Source: Shinella sp. XGS7 (GTDB lineage Bacteria; Pseudomonadota; Gammaproteobacteria; Burkholderiales; Burkholderiaceae_C). Taken from it: a stretch of DNA of 64,000 bases. Of the stretch, positions 39,294-48,369 are shown piece by piece. The notes under the pieces are model-generated. The model saw only the letters and a list, made by a program, of their open reading frames with translations, did no database searches and was not told where the DNA came from. The DNA is taken from the NCBI RefSeq assembly GCF_020535565.1, contig NZ_CP084758.1, positions 647,501 through 711,500 of the forward strand, written 5' to 3'. The position numbers were made by a program, and so were the translations under genes. Each line of letters opens with the position of its first letter. Positions within the stretch are counted from its first letter, which is position 1.

Positions 39294-39800
39294 ATGGTTC
39301 CGCCCTCCCTGTCCACCGCCCCGACCGACACCCAGCAGTTTCGCGCCGCCCTGGGCCTGTTCGCCACCGGCGTCACCATCGTCACCGCGCGCGGGCCCGA
39401 CGGTACCCTGGTGGGTCTGACCGCCAACTCCTTCAACTCCGTCTCGCTGAGCCCGCCCCTGGTGCTGTGGAGCCTGGCCCGCAGCGCCGGCTCCATGCCG
39501 GTGTTCAGCCGCGGCTCCCACTACGCCATCAACATCCTGGCTGCCGACCAGAAGGACCTGGCCCAGCGCTTCGCCACGCGCGATATCGACCGCTTCGCCG
39601 GCGTGGCCTGGCGCGAGGGCGCCGGTGGCGCCCCGGTGCTGGAGGGCGTGGCGGCCGTGTTCGAATGCGCCAACCGCAGCCAGTACGAGGAAGGCGACCA
39701 TGTCATCTTCGTCGGCGAGGTCGAGGCCTGCCTGGCCCGTCCCGCGGCCCAGCCCCTGATCTTTCACGGCGGCCGCTACTACACCGAGCTGCCGCTCTGA
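39294..39800 (+). CDS. Flavin reductase-like (FMN-binding split-barrel) protein
   Basis: 168 residues. HpaC/flavin_reduct family: reduces FMN or FAD with NAD(P)H for partner monooxygenases. Conserved stretch FRAALGLFATGVTIVTARGPDG, TANSFNSVSLSPPLVLWSL, and the terminal LIFHGGRYYTEL. The start at 39294 is close to the divergent M48 peptidase start (49 bases). The partner monooxygenase is not in this window. Confidence 0.92.
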   Translation: MVPPSLSTAPTDTQQFRAALGLFATGVTIVTARGPDGTLVGLTANSFNSVSLSPPLVLWSLARSAGSMPVFSRGSHYAINILAADQKDLAQRFATRDIDRFAGVAWREGAGGAPVLEGVAAVFECANRSQYEEGDHVIFVGEVEACLARPAAQPLIFHGGRYYTELPL

Positions 39801-39947
39801 GCCCGGCCCCGGCGGACGCAGGCTGTTACGCAAAACGCCGGCCGGAAACGCCCGGAAACCCCTTTAAGCAGCGGCGCTGCGCACAATGCGCCCGTCGCCA
39901 GCCGGCATCTCGACCGGCGGCGCTCCCCTGCCGTACCGAGGTCCACC

Positions 39948-40361
39948 ATGCTGCTCACCTGCGTCCATTGCCAGACCCGCAACCATGTGCCCGAGGCCGC
40001 CCTGCGCCTGGACCCCAGCTGCGAACGCTGCGGCCGGCCGCTGGCCAGCGGCGAGGTCATGGAGCTCAGCGAAGCGAATTTCGACGCCGTGATCGCCGGC
40101 AGCGAGCTGCCCGTGCTGGTGGATTTCTGGGCCCCCTGGAGCGGCCCGGCCCGCATGATGGAGCCCCAGCTCAGCCAGGCGGCGCGCCAGCTCAAGGGCC
40201 GCGCCCTGCTGGTCAAGATCAATAGCGATGCCAGCCCGCGCCTGGCCCAGCGCTACGGCATCCGCACCATCCCCACCCTGACCCAGCTGCGCGCCGGCCA
40301 GGAGGTGCAGCGCATCAGCGGCGCCCTGCAGGCCCCGCAGATCCTGGAATGGTTCCAGTAA
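39948..40361 (+). CDS. Thioredoxin 2-like protein lacking both active-site cysteines
   Basis: 137 residues. N-terminal zinc ribbon with C5, C8, C25 and C28 (TCVHCQ, SCERCG) as in TrxC, then a thioredoxin fold (VLVDFWAPW, cis-Pro in RTIPTLTQLRAG). The redox motif WCGPC is WSGPA (residues 64-68; codons AGC and GCC), so both catalytic cysteines are gone. It cannot act as a dithiol reductase. It may hold or bind client proteins through the retained fold and zinc ribbon. Fold intact and codon use normal, so it does not look like decay. Confidence 0.9.
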   Translation: MLLTCVHCQTRNHVPEAALRLDPSCERCGRPLASGEVMELSEANFDAVIAGSELPVLVDFWAPWSGPARMMEPQLSQAARQLKGRALLVKINSDASPRLAQRYGIRTIPTLTQLRAGQEVQRISGALQAPQILEWFQ

Positions 40362-40385
40362 GAAGACGGCGATAAGACGGCGCGC

Positions 40386-42665
40386 CTAGAAGCCGCTCTG
40401 CCGGAAGGTGTTGCGGCCGGCGTCCTTGGCCTCGTAGAGCGCGCGGTCGGCGCGCGCCAGCAGCAGCTCGGGCCGTGTAGGCTGGTCGGCCGGCTGGTAG
40501 GCGATGCCGATACTGGCGCTGATCTGCAGCACCTCGCCCGCCAGCTCGAAGGGCCGCGCCATCGCGGCGGCGATCTTGCAGGCCACCAGGGCCGGCTCCT
40601 GCTCACTGCCCAGATCCTCCAGGATCACCACGAACTCGTCGCCCGCCAGACGGGCCACCATGTCCACCGCGCGCACGCACTCGCGCAGGCGCCGCGCAAA
40701 CTCCTTGAGCACCGCATCGCCCATGGCATGGCCCAGGCTGTCGTTGATGCTCTTGAAGCGATCCAGGTCCAGGAAGAGCAGGGCCAGGGCGCGGTGATGC
40801 CGGGCCGCACGGCCCAGGGCCAGGGCCAGGCCCTCCTCGAAGTAAGCGCGGTTGGCCAGGCCGGTCAGGCTGTCGTGGCGGGCCAGCACCATCAGCTCAC
40901 CCTGCACCTGCTTGAGCGCGCTGATGTCCTGGCTCAGGCCATAGAGGCCCTGGACCAGGCCGTCGGGCCCGATATCGGGCACATAGTCCACCCGCAGCCA
41001 GCGCCGCTGGTCCTCGCGCGGGGCCAGCTCGAAGCCCACCCGCTCGCCCGCCAGGGCCCGCTGCAGCCAGGGCGCGCGCTGGGCATAGGCCGCCTCGCCC
41101 AGCACCTCGCGCACGCTGCGCCCCAGGGCCTGCTGGGTGGACATGCCGGTCCAGTGCCGGAAGGTGGCGTTGATGAAGAGCAGGCGCTCGCTGCGGTCCA
41201 CATAGGAAATGAGTACCGGCAGGCTGTCGGTGATGTCGCGCAGGCGCTTCTCGGCCGCCTGCTGGGCATGCTGGGTCTGCAGCATGTCGCGCTCGCGGCG
41301 CCGCTCGGCACTGAGGTCGTGCAGGGTCAGGGCCACGCCGTCGCCTACCGGCACCACCAACTGCTGCAGATGCAGGCCGCGCGCGGCCGGCAGGTCCAGC
41401 GCGAACTCCGCCTGCTGCGGGCGGCGGCTGTTGAGCGCCTCGCAGTAGAGCGTGAACAGACGCGGGTCGCCACCGCCCTCCAGCACCTCGCTGCGCAGGC
41501 GGCCGATCAGGTCCTCCTTGGGCCGCCCCAGCAGTTCGGCGCCACGGCGGTTGCAATGGGTGAAGCGCAGGTCCAGCAAGCGGCCCTGCGCATCGCGCTC
41601 GGCGCGCAGCATCCAGAAAGCATCGGGGCTGGCGTCCCAGGCCGCCTCGAAACGCTGGCGCGCCAGCTCGCGGGCCCGCAAGACCCGCCGCAGGCTGAAC
41701 ACCGCCCAGCTCAGACCGCCAAAGGCCAGCAGCAGCAGCACGCTGGCCCCGGCGGCCAGGCGCAGCAGGGCAGCACGGCGCGCCTCGTAAGGGGCCAGCA
41801 GCTCGGCCTGGCCCAGCGCGCCGCTCACCACCAGGGCATAGCCCTGCACGGTCTTGTAGGCCACGCGGCGCGCCACGCCGTCCAGGCGGTCGCGGGTCAG
41901 ATAGCTGCCCTCGGGCCAGCGTGCCAGCTGCAGCAGCAGGGCCTCCTCGCCGGCCTCCTCGCCAAACCATTGGCGCTCGCCGGCGCGGCGCGCCAGCAGG
42001 CGCCCGTCGCTGCCCAGCAAGGCCACCGCGCCCTCGCGCCCGAACTGGCTCACGCGGTAGAACTCGCTGAAATGGCGCGGGTCCATCAGCACCACGATCA
42101 CGCCGGTGAAGGTGCCGTCGGCATCCTGCACCCGCCGGCTCAGGGGCAGCCACCAGCGCGGACGGCCCGGCACAAAGGCCTCGCTGCGCCCGATGAAGAG
42201 GCCCAGGCCGCTCGCATCGCGCTGCACCTCGAAGAACTCGCGCCCCGAGACCCCCTGGAAGGGCGGCGGGTCGCCATCAGGCAGGAGCTCGCCCGCGGCA
42301 TCGGCCAGATAGACGCCCAGCACGCCCGGCTGCTCCACCAGGCCCAGGCGCAGCAGGGTGATGCGCACCTGGGTCGTCCAGTCGCGGCCATGCGGGTCCT
42401 GCTCCACCTGCAGGGCCGCGAAACGCATGATCTGGTCCACCTGCTGCAGGCTGCGCCGCGCATAGTCCTCATAGGCCTGGGTCAGGCCGATCAGGCGGGC
42501 CTCGGCCTCGCGCTCGAGCTGGCGGCGTTCGCCCTCCAGCTGGCCCAGCACCAGCATCCACAGCCCCGCCACGACGCTCAAGCCCAGCAGGGGCAGGGCC
42601 CAGAGCAGCAGGTCCAGCCCGCCGCGAGGCAGGGCACGAAGACGCGAAAGCAAGGCGGCGGGCAA
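40386..42665 (-). CDS. Membrane-bound sensor diguanylate cyclase (Cache-PAS-PAS-GGDEF)
   Basis: 759 residues. Helix 1 (about 18-42), a periplasmic Cache-like sensor (about 45-285, with FFEVQRDASGLGLFIGRSE and WWLPLSRRV), helix 2 (about 300-320, LLRLAAGASVLLLLAFGGL), two PAS domains (FRHWTGMSTQQALGRS in the second), then GGDEF starting LARHDSLTGLANRAYF. The active loop is AGDEF rather than GGDEF, a variant found in active enzymes. The inhibitory RAVD site lies five residues before, so product feedback is expected. No ATG fits; the start is TTG at 42665 or a later TTG. Confidence 0.9.
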   Translation of the reverse strand: MPAALLSRLRALPRGGLDLLLWALPLLGLSVVAGLWMLVLGQLEGERRQLEREAEARLIGLTQAYEDYARRSLQQVDQIMRFAALQVEQDPHGRDWTTQVRITLLRLGLVEQPGVLGVYLADAAGELLPDGDPPPFQGVSGREFFEVQRDASGLGLFIGRSEAFVPGRPRWWLPLSRRVQDADGTFTGVIVVLMDPRHFSEFYRVSQFGREGAVALLGSDGRLLARRAGERQWFGEEAGEEALLLQLARWPEGSYLTRDRLDGVARRVAYKTVQGYALVVSGALGQAELLAPYEARRAALLRLAAGASVLLLLAFGGLSWAVFSLRRVLRARELARQRFEAAWDASPDAFWMLRAERDAQGRLLDLRFTHCNRRGAELLGRPKEDLIGRLRSEVLEGGGDPRLFTLYCEALNSRRPQQAEFALDLPAARGLHLQQLVVPVGDGVALTLHDLSAERRRERDMLQTQHAQQAAEKRLRDITDSLPVLISYVDRSERLLFINATFRHWTGMSTQQALGRSVREVLGEAAYAQRAPWLQRALAGERVGFELAPREDQRRWLRVDYVPDIGPDGLVQGLYGLSQDISALKQVQGELMVLARHDSLTGLANRAYFEEGLALALGRAARHHRALALLFLDLDRFKSINDSLGHAMGDAVLKEFARRLRECVRAVDMVARLAGDEFVVILEDLGSEQEPALVACKIAAAMARPFELAGEVLQISASIGIAYQPADQPTRPELLLARADRALYEAKDAGRNTFRQSGF

Positions 42666-42883
42666 GGTGGCGATCCGGCGTGGCGTGGGTCCGTCCCTGC
42701 GGGCTGTGGCGGCCCGTTCTGCGCGCGCCTGCTCGCAGCCAGCATACGCCGCGCCCGGGAGCTTGGGAACGTGGGGCAGACCAGGCCGGCGCCCCTTGAA
42801 TCGGGGGGCGCGGCGGCCCCGGGAGGGGCGTCACTGCGTTGTCATCAAGCCGCCACAGCCCGGCGCCAGCATGGCGGCCCATC

Positions 42884-43351
42884 ATGGTCACGCCCTCCAT
42901 TCCCCGCAAGACCGAGGCCGGCCGCCAGCTGCTGCAGGCCTCGCGCCAGGCGCTGCCGGCGGCGCTGCGCATGCTGCTGATCACGGTGGACGGCCGCAAG
43001 AGCCTGGCGGAACTGGCGCCGCTGGCGCGCGGCCTGGGCCTGGCACCCGAGGCCGCGCTCACGCGCCTGCGCGAGCAGGGCCTGATCGAATGGACACAGC
43101 CGCCCGCCGCGGCCGCCACCGCCGGCCCCAGCAGCGCCCAGCGCCTGTTGCGCGCCAAGATGTTTGCCCTGGACCTGGCGGCCCGCATGCTGGCCGGGCG
43201 CGACGAGCATCTGCGCGAGCAGGCCCGCAGCGTCGATTCCGAATCCAGCTTCCAGCGCTGGCTGGACGAATGCAGCGCCGAGATCGGTCGCCGCGCCGAC
43301 CCCGAGCGCGCCGCCCTCTTCCGCGAGCGGGTGGCGGCGGCCGCGGCCTGA
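42884..43351 (+). CDS. Hypothetical protein, 155 aa
   Basis: Starts MVTPSIPRKTEAGRQLL and has an apparent winged-helix-like first half (LLITVDGRKSLAELAPLARGLG, then ALTRLREQGLIEW), followed by an Ala-rich helical half. No signal peptide or cysteine motif. The HTH-like reading suggests a DNA- or protein-binding role, but I recognise no named family. Divergent from the sensor cyclase (218 bases). Confidence 0.65.
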   Translation: MVTPSIPRKTEAGRQLLQASRQALPAALRMLLITVDGRKSLAELAPLARGLGLAPEAALTRLREQGLIEWTQPPAAAATAGPSSAQRLLRAKMFALDLAARMLAGRDEHLREQARSVDSESSFQRWLDECSAEIGRRADPERAALFRERVAAAAA

Positions 43352-43417
43352 GTCGGCACAAGGCGGCCCGCCCCGCGTCATCAAGCGGTCACGCGCCTGT
43401 CGCACACTGGCGCGGTC

Positions 43418-43702
43418 ATGTCCTGCGCCGCCTACACACCCCCGCCCCTCAGCAGCTCGCCCGACGCGCTGTGGCAGGCACTCAGCGGCACCCTGGCCCG
43501 CGCCGGCTTCGAGCCCAGCGACTTCGAGCTGCGAGCGGGTCCGCGCCAGGACACCCTGGACCTGAGCGGCCGCCTGCTGATGCTGCGCCGCCGCTCCACC
43601 GGCCACCGCCGCTGCTATGCCGTGGCGCCGGGCAGCCCCTGGCTGTTCACGGCCTTTGCCGATCTCACTGGCGGCTGCTTCGGCCAGCCCGCCGCGCACT
43701 GA
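43418..43702 (+). CDS. Hypothetical protein, 94 aa
   Basis: Small soluble protein with ALWQALSGTLARAGFEPSDFELRAG and a basic strand LLMLRRRSTGHRRCYAV. No known motif. It lies in the run of plus-strand genes before zntB, 66 bases after the 155-aa gene. Codon use is normal, but support is limited to position and composition. Confidence 0.5.
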   Translation: MSCAAYTPPPLSSSPDALWQALSGTLARAGFEPSDFELRAGPRQDTLDLSGRLLMLRRRSTGHRRCYAVAPGSPWLFTAFADLTGGCFGQPAAH

Positions 43703-43718
43703 GCGCGGCCCGGCGTCG

Positions 43719-44756
43719 ATGGCCGAAGCGCAAGGCTTCAACGCCGCACTGCCCCGCTACGGCGCCGATGCCGACGGCCTGATCTGCGGCTACCGCCTGC
43801 ACCCCGACCGGCCCGCCGAGGCCCTGGACTGCGCCCGCGATGCCCTGCCCCTGCAGCCCGGCGTGGCCGCGGCCGATGGCAGCGTGCTCTGGCTGCACTT
43901 CAACCTCAGCCACGCCGGGGCCGAGGCCTGGATGCGTGCCCATGCCGAGCTGCCCGACAGCTTCTACGAGGCCCTGCACGAGGGCGCCTCGCGCTCCACC
44001 CGCATCGAACGCGATGGCGACACCCTGTTCGCCGTGATCAACGACGTGACCTTCGACTTCAGCTTCGAGGCCAGCGACCTGGCCACGCTGTGGCTGGCCG
44101 TGGGCCCGGGTCTGGTGCTGAGCGCGCGGCGCCAGCCCCTGCGCTCGGTGGACCGGCTGCGCATGGCGGTGCGCCGCGGCGAGCCCCTGGGCTCGGGCCT
44201 GGCCCTGCTGGACCACCTGCTCAGCGACCAGGCCGATGAGCTGCAGCGCATCGTGCGCCAGGCCACCCAGCGCGTGGACGATATCGAAGACGCCCTGCTG
44301 GCCGGCAAGCATGCCGGCCATGCCGCCGAGATCGCGCGCCTGCGCCGCCTGATGGTGCGCCTGCAGCGCCTGCTGGCGCCCGAGCCCAGCGCCCTGATGC
44401 GCACCCTGAGCCGGCCGCCGCACTGGGTCTCGGCCGAGGCGCGCGAGCAGCTGCGCCGCGCCAGCGAGGAGTTCGCCCTGGTGCTGGGCGACATCGCGGC
44501 CCTGCAGGAACGCATCAAGCTGATGCAGGACGAGAGCAGCGTGCGCGTGGCCGAGGAAAACAACCGCAGCCTCTTCACCCTGACCATGGTCACCGTGCTG
44601 GCCCTGCCCATCAATCTGGTCTCGGGCCTGTTCGGCATGAATGTGGGCGGCATCCCCCTGGCCGAGAACAGCCACGGCTTCTGGATCATGGTGAGCCTGA
44701 TCGCCGGGCTCACCGGCCTGATCGCCTTCCTGGCGCTGCGGCGCATGCGGCGCTAG
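43719..44756 (+). CDS. zntB: ZntB/CorA-family metal ion transporter
   Basis: 345 residues. Large cytoplasmic N-terminal domain (about 1-275, with LWLHFNLSHAGAEAWM and a long helix), then two C-terminal membrane helices with the signature GMN in LFGMNVGGIPL between them, and a basic end RRMRR. ZntB proteins move Zn2+ with protons; the GxPL after GMN agrees with ZntB rather than Mg-type CorA. Converges with the binding-protein array at 44766. Confidence 0.92.
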   Translation: MAEAQGFNAALPRYGADADGLICGYRLHPDRPAEALDCARDALPLQPGVAAADGSVLWLHFNLSHAGAEAWMRAHAELPDSFYEALHEGASRSTRIERDGDTLFAVINDVTFDFSFEASDLATLWLAVGPGLVLSARRQPLRSVDRLRMAVRRGEPLGSGLALLDHLLSDQADELQRIVRQATQRVDDIEDALLAGKHAGHAAEIARLRRLMVRLQRLLAPEPSALMRTLSRPPHWVSAEAREQLRRASEEFALVLGDIAALQERIKLMQDESSVRVAEENNRSLFTLTMVTVLALPINLVSGLFGMNVGGIPLAENSHGFWIMVSLIAGLTGLIAFLALRRMRR

Positions 44757-44765
44757 GGCCGCGCC

Positions 44766-46547
44766 TCAGTCCAGATCGACAAAACGCCAGACATCGCGCC
44801 GGAAGGGATGGCGGCGGTGGCCCTGCACGCGGGGCTGGCTGAGGTCGGTGCGCAGCGCGTGCCAGTGGGCCAGATAGGGCATATAGGCCAGCATCATGCG
44901 GTTGGCGCGCTGCATCAGGGCCAGGCGCTCGGGGCCGTCCGGCAGGGCGCGCTGGGCCTCGTAGAGCCGGTCATAAGCCGCCAGCTTGAAGCGCGCATCG
45001 TTGGACTGGCCGGCATTGGGCCCGTAGGCCATGCCCAGGAAGAAGTCGGCATCGGGGAAGCTGATGTTCCAGCTGTAGCTCCACATCATCAGCTGGCCGG
45101 CCAGGGCCTTCTTGATGAGCTCGCCGAAGGTGCTGGTCTCGAACTCCAGGCGCAGGCCCAGGCGGTCCATCTGCTTTTTCCAGAGCTCGTTGAGGGCGCG
45201 CTGGCGCGAGTCTTCCACGCCGGCCAGGCGCAGGGCCAGGCGCGAGCCGTCGGGGTGGCAGAGATAACCCTGGGCATCGCGGCGGCGGTAGCCGTAGAGG
45301 TCCAGCAGGGCGCGGGCGCGTGCCACATCGCCGCGGCCCATCTCGCTGCGCAGCCCCGGCTCGTAGCCGTAGACCGCGGTGGGCAGCAGGGACTGCGCGC
45401 GCAGGCCCTGGCCGCGGTAGATCAGGCGCAGCTCGGCCTCGGTGTCCAGGCCCAGGGCCACGGCGCGGCGCAGGGCCACCTTCTCGGGCGTGTAGCCGCC
45501 CACCTGGGGATCGTCGAAGTTGAAGTAGGTGAAACGGGTGTCGGCACCCAGACTGCTCTGGGCGCGGATGCCGCGCTGGGCCAGATGCAGCGCCAGGCGG
45601 CCACCGGGCAGCACCAGGGGCGCCACGCCGGGCGGCATCTCCAGCAGGTCCAGCTCGCCGCCGGCAAAGGCCAGCCAGCGCGGCTGCTCCTCCACGATGA
45701 TGTTGATCTGCACCGCGTCCAGCAGGGGCAGGCGGCGGCCGGCCAGGCGGCGGGCGATGGCCTGGCCCTCGGCATCGTCGGCCGCGGGCTGGGCCTCGAA
45801 GCGTTGCTCGCGAAAGCGCGGGTTGCGCTCCAGCAGGATCTGGGAGCCGCGCCGCCAGCGCGCCAGGCGGAAGGGGCCGGTGCCCACGGGATGGGCCATC
45901 AGCTCGCTGCCATAGGCCTCCACCACCTCGCGCGCCACGGCGCCGGTGAGGCCGGGATCGGCAAAGAGCTGGATCAGGCGCGGCGCGCTGCGGGCCACGC
46001 GCAGCTCGAAGCGGTAGCGGTCCAGCGCGCGCAGCCCCGGCACGGGTTGGTCGTAGTCCAGCCCGGTCTTGGCGCGCAGGGCCCGCTCGCGCAGCGCAGC
46101 CAGGCCCAGCAGCGCCAGGTTCTCGAAGTGGTGCAGATGCTCGGTGCGCACCCGCGGGTCGAAGAAGCGCTTGATGCTGTAGACATAGTCCTCGGCCACC
46201 AGCTCACGCGGCCGGCCGCCGAAGGCGGGATCGTCCGCGAAGAAGATGCCGGGCCGCAGCGTGAAGACAAAGCGGCGATGCTCTTCGCTGACCTCGGGCA
46301 GGGCCGCGCAGGTCTGCGGCACCAGGCGCGCCGGGCGGGCCAGGTAGTCGTAGCTCAGCGGCGACTCGAAGATGTGCGCATTCACCGCGACCGAGGTCTG
46401 GTCCGAGACCTGGGGCGGGTCGAAGCCCACCTCGGCGGTGTTGAAGGCGGTGCGCAGCAGTCGGGGCGAGGCGCCCGCCTGCGCCGCGCCCAGCGCCGGC
46501 CAGAAGCCCAGACCCGGGGTGGCGGCAAGCAGGTGGCGGCGCTGCAT
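44766..46547 (-). CDS. Peptide ABC transporter binding protein, paralogue 6 (last in array)
   Basis: 593 residues, SBP_bac_5 (DppA/OppA) family. Its N-terminus MQRRHLLAATPGLGFWPALGAAQA has a twin-Arg-like signal, unlike the other five. It is the most divergent copy: the start of the mature protein reads TAFNTAEVGFDPPQVSDQT where the others have the pattern ETGFDPAQISD and a Tyr-Ser. It keeps GTGPFRLARWRRGSQILLERNP, GGYTPEKVALRRAVAL and the terminal FRRDVWRFVDLD. The gap to paralogue 5 is 19 bases. No lipobox. Confidence 0.9.
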   Translation of the reverse strand: MQRRHLLAATPGLGFWPALGAAQAGASPRLLRTAFNTAEVGFDPPQVSDQTSVAVNAHIFESPLSYDYLARPARLVPQTCAALPEVSEEHRRFVFTLRPGIFFADDPAFGGRPRELVAEDYVYSIKRFFDPRVRTEHLHHFENLALLGLAALRERALRAKTGLDYDQPVPGLRALDRYRFELRVARSAPRLIQLFADPGLTGAVAREVVEAYGSELMAHPVGTGPFRLARWRRGSQILLERNPRFREQRFEAQPAADDAEGQAIARRLAGRRLPLLDAVQINIIVEEQPRWLAFAGGELDLLEMPPGVAPLVLPGGRLALHLAQRGIRAQSSLGADTRFTYFNFDDPQVGGYTPEKVALRRAVALGLDTEAELRLIYRGQGLRAQSLLPTAVYGYEPGLRSEMGRGDVARARALLDLYGYRRRDAQGYLCHPDGSRLALRLAGVEDSRQRALNELWKKQMDRLGLRLEFETSTFGELIKKALAGQLMMWSYSWNISFPDADFFLGMAYGPNAGQSNDARFKLAAYDRLYEAQRALPDGPERLALMQRANRMMLAYMPYLAHWHALRTDLSQPRVQGHRRHPFRRDVWRFVDLD

Positions 46548-46566
46548 GAGGGTGGGCGGCGCGGAC

Positions 46567-48369
46567 TCAGCGGCTGCCGTGCCGCCCAGGCTCCACATCG
46601 ATCAGATGCCAGAACTCGTTGCGGAACAGCGGCCGGCGGTAGCCGATGACCCAGGGCTGGGCCATGTCATTGACGATGCGGTGCACATGGGTCTTCATGG
46701 GCATCCAGGCCGCCTGCAGGCGCTTGGCCTGCAGGAACAGGGCCTCCCGCTCGGGGCCGTCGGGCAGCACCTGCAGGCGCTCGTAGAGCGCGTCAAACTC
46801 GGGCAGCTTGAAGCGCGACATGTTCTGGTTGCCGGCCTGCGGGCCGTAGAGGCGCTGCAGCGCGTCGGCCCCGTCGGGCGAGGTGGCCGTGGTGCCCAGC
46901 ATCCAGAGCTGCAGCTTGCCGGCGCGCGCCTGCTTGAGCTGCTCCGGCCACTTGCCGGGGAAGAACTTGCTGCGGATGTGCACGCGGTCCAGATTGCTTT
47001 TCCAGAGCTCGTCGTACTGGCGCGAGAGCGCATCGGGCTGGGTGGCCACCTCGATCACCAGGGGCTGGCCATCGGGCATATCGCGCCAGCCGTCGCCGTC
47101 GCGGTCCACGAAACCATAGAGGTCCAGCAGGGCGTTGGCGCGGGCCGGGTCGTGGTCGCCGTTCTCGCTCTTGAAGCCGGCGTCGTAGCCGCTGGTGTGC
47201 GGCAGCAGCAGGGACTGGGCCACGATGGCCTGGCCGCGCCGCACCATGCGGATCTCGCGCTCGATGTCCAGCGCCAGCGAGAGCGCACGCCGCAGGGCCA
47301 CGCGCTCCGGCGTGTAGCCGCCCAGCGTGGGGTCTTCCATATTGAAGAAGGTGAAGGCGCTGTCGGCCGCCAGGCTGCGGTAGAGCTGCAGGCCCTGGCG
47401 GGCCAGATTGGGCGCAAGCTTGCCGCCGGGCAGGGCCACGGTGACGAACTCGGGCGGCACGCGGTCGATCAGCTCATGCTCGCCGCCCACAAAGGACAGC
47501 CAGCGCGGCTGCGACTCCTCGATGATGGAAACCTCCACCCGGTCCACCATGGGCAGGCGCCGGCCCTTGAGCCGGGCCAGGATGGCCTGGCCCTCGGCAT
47601 CGTCGGGCCGCGGCTCGGCCTCGTAGACGCGCTCGCGGTAGCCCGGGTTGCGCTCCAGCACGATCAGGGAGCTGCGCCGCCACTGCTTGAGCACAAACGG
47701 GCCGGTGCCCACGGGATGGCCCGTGATGTCGCCGCCGCGCGCCTGAACCACCTCGCGCGCCACGGCGCCGAAGAGATCGCTGTTGGCCAGGGCGTAGAGA
47801 AAGCGCGGCCGCGGCGCGCGCAGGCGGAACTGCAGGGTGTAGCGGTCCAGGGCGCGCAGGCCCTCGACAGGCCGGTCATAGTCGAAGGGCTTCTTGTCCT
47901 TGAGTGCGGCCTGGCGCACGGCGGCCAGGCCCTCGATGCCCTGCTCTTCCAGGTAGGCCCACATGGGGCTCTTCACGGCCGGGTCGGCAAAACGCTTGAA
48001 GCTGTAGACATAGTCCTCGGCCACCAGCTCGCGCTGCTTGCCCTTGAAGGCCTCGTCCTCGGCGAAGTGGATGCCGGGCTTCAGGCGCACCGTCCAGACG
48101 CGGAAGTCGGGGCTGTGCTCAGGCAAGGCTGCAGCCGTGAGCGGCACGATCTTCACCGGCAGCGCCAGGGGATCGTAGGCATAGAGCGCCTCGAAGATGT
48201 GGGGCGTGACGGTGCGCGAGTAGATGTCGCTGATCTGGGCCGGGTCGAAGCCAGTCTCGGCGATGGGAAAGGCGTAGCGGAAAACGCGCTGGGGCTCGGC
48301 GGCCGCGGCCGCTGTGGCCAGGACCAGGGCGGCCAGGCCAGCCAGCAGGAAACGGAACAAGACGCTCAT
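46567..48369 (-). CDS. Peptide ABC transporter binding protein, paralogue 5
   Basis: 600 residues, periplasmic. Signal peptide MSVLFRFLLAGLAALVLATAAAAA. It has the array hallmarks FRYAFPIAETGFDPAQ, HPVGTGPFVLKQWRRSSLIVL, GGYTPERVALRRALSLALD and the end motif YRRPLFRNEFWHLIDVE. Its start ATG overlaps the stop of paralogue 4 by 4 bases (ATGA), so the two are coupled. Confidence 0.92.
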   Translation of the reverse strand: MSVLFRFLLAGLAALVLATAAAAAEPQRVFRYAFPIAETGFDPAQISDIYSRTVTPHIFEALYAYDPLALPVKIVPLTAAALPEHSPDFRVWTVRLKPGIHFAEDEAFKGKQRELVAEDYVYSFKRFADPAVKSPMWAYLEEQGIEGLAAVRQAALKDKKPFDYDRPVEGLRALDRYTLQFRLRAPRPRFLYALANSDLFGAVAREVVQARGGDITGHPVGTGPFVLKQWRRSSLIVLERNPGYRERVYEAEPRPDDAEGQAILARLKGRRLPMVDRVEVSIIEESQPRWLSFVGGEHELIDRVPPEFVTVALPGGKLAPNLARQGLQLYRSLAADSAFTFFNMEDPTLGGYTPERVALRRALSLALDIEREIRMVRRGQAIVAQSLLLPHTSGYDAGFKSENGDHDPARANALLDLYGFVDRDGDGWRDMPDGQPLVIEVATQPDALSRQYDELWKSNLDRVHIRSKFFPGKWPEQLKQARAGKLQLWMLGTTATSPDGADALQRLYGPQAGNQNMSRFKLPEFDALYERLQVLPDGPEREALFLQAKRLQAAWMPMKTHVHRIVNDMAQPWVIGYRRPLFRNEFWHLIDVEPGRHGSR

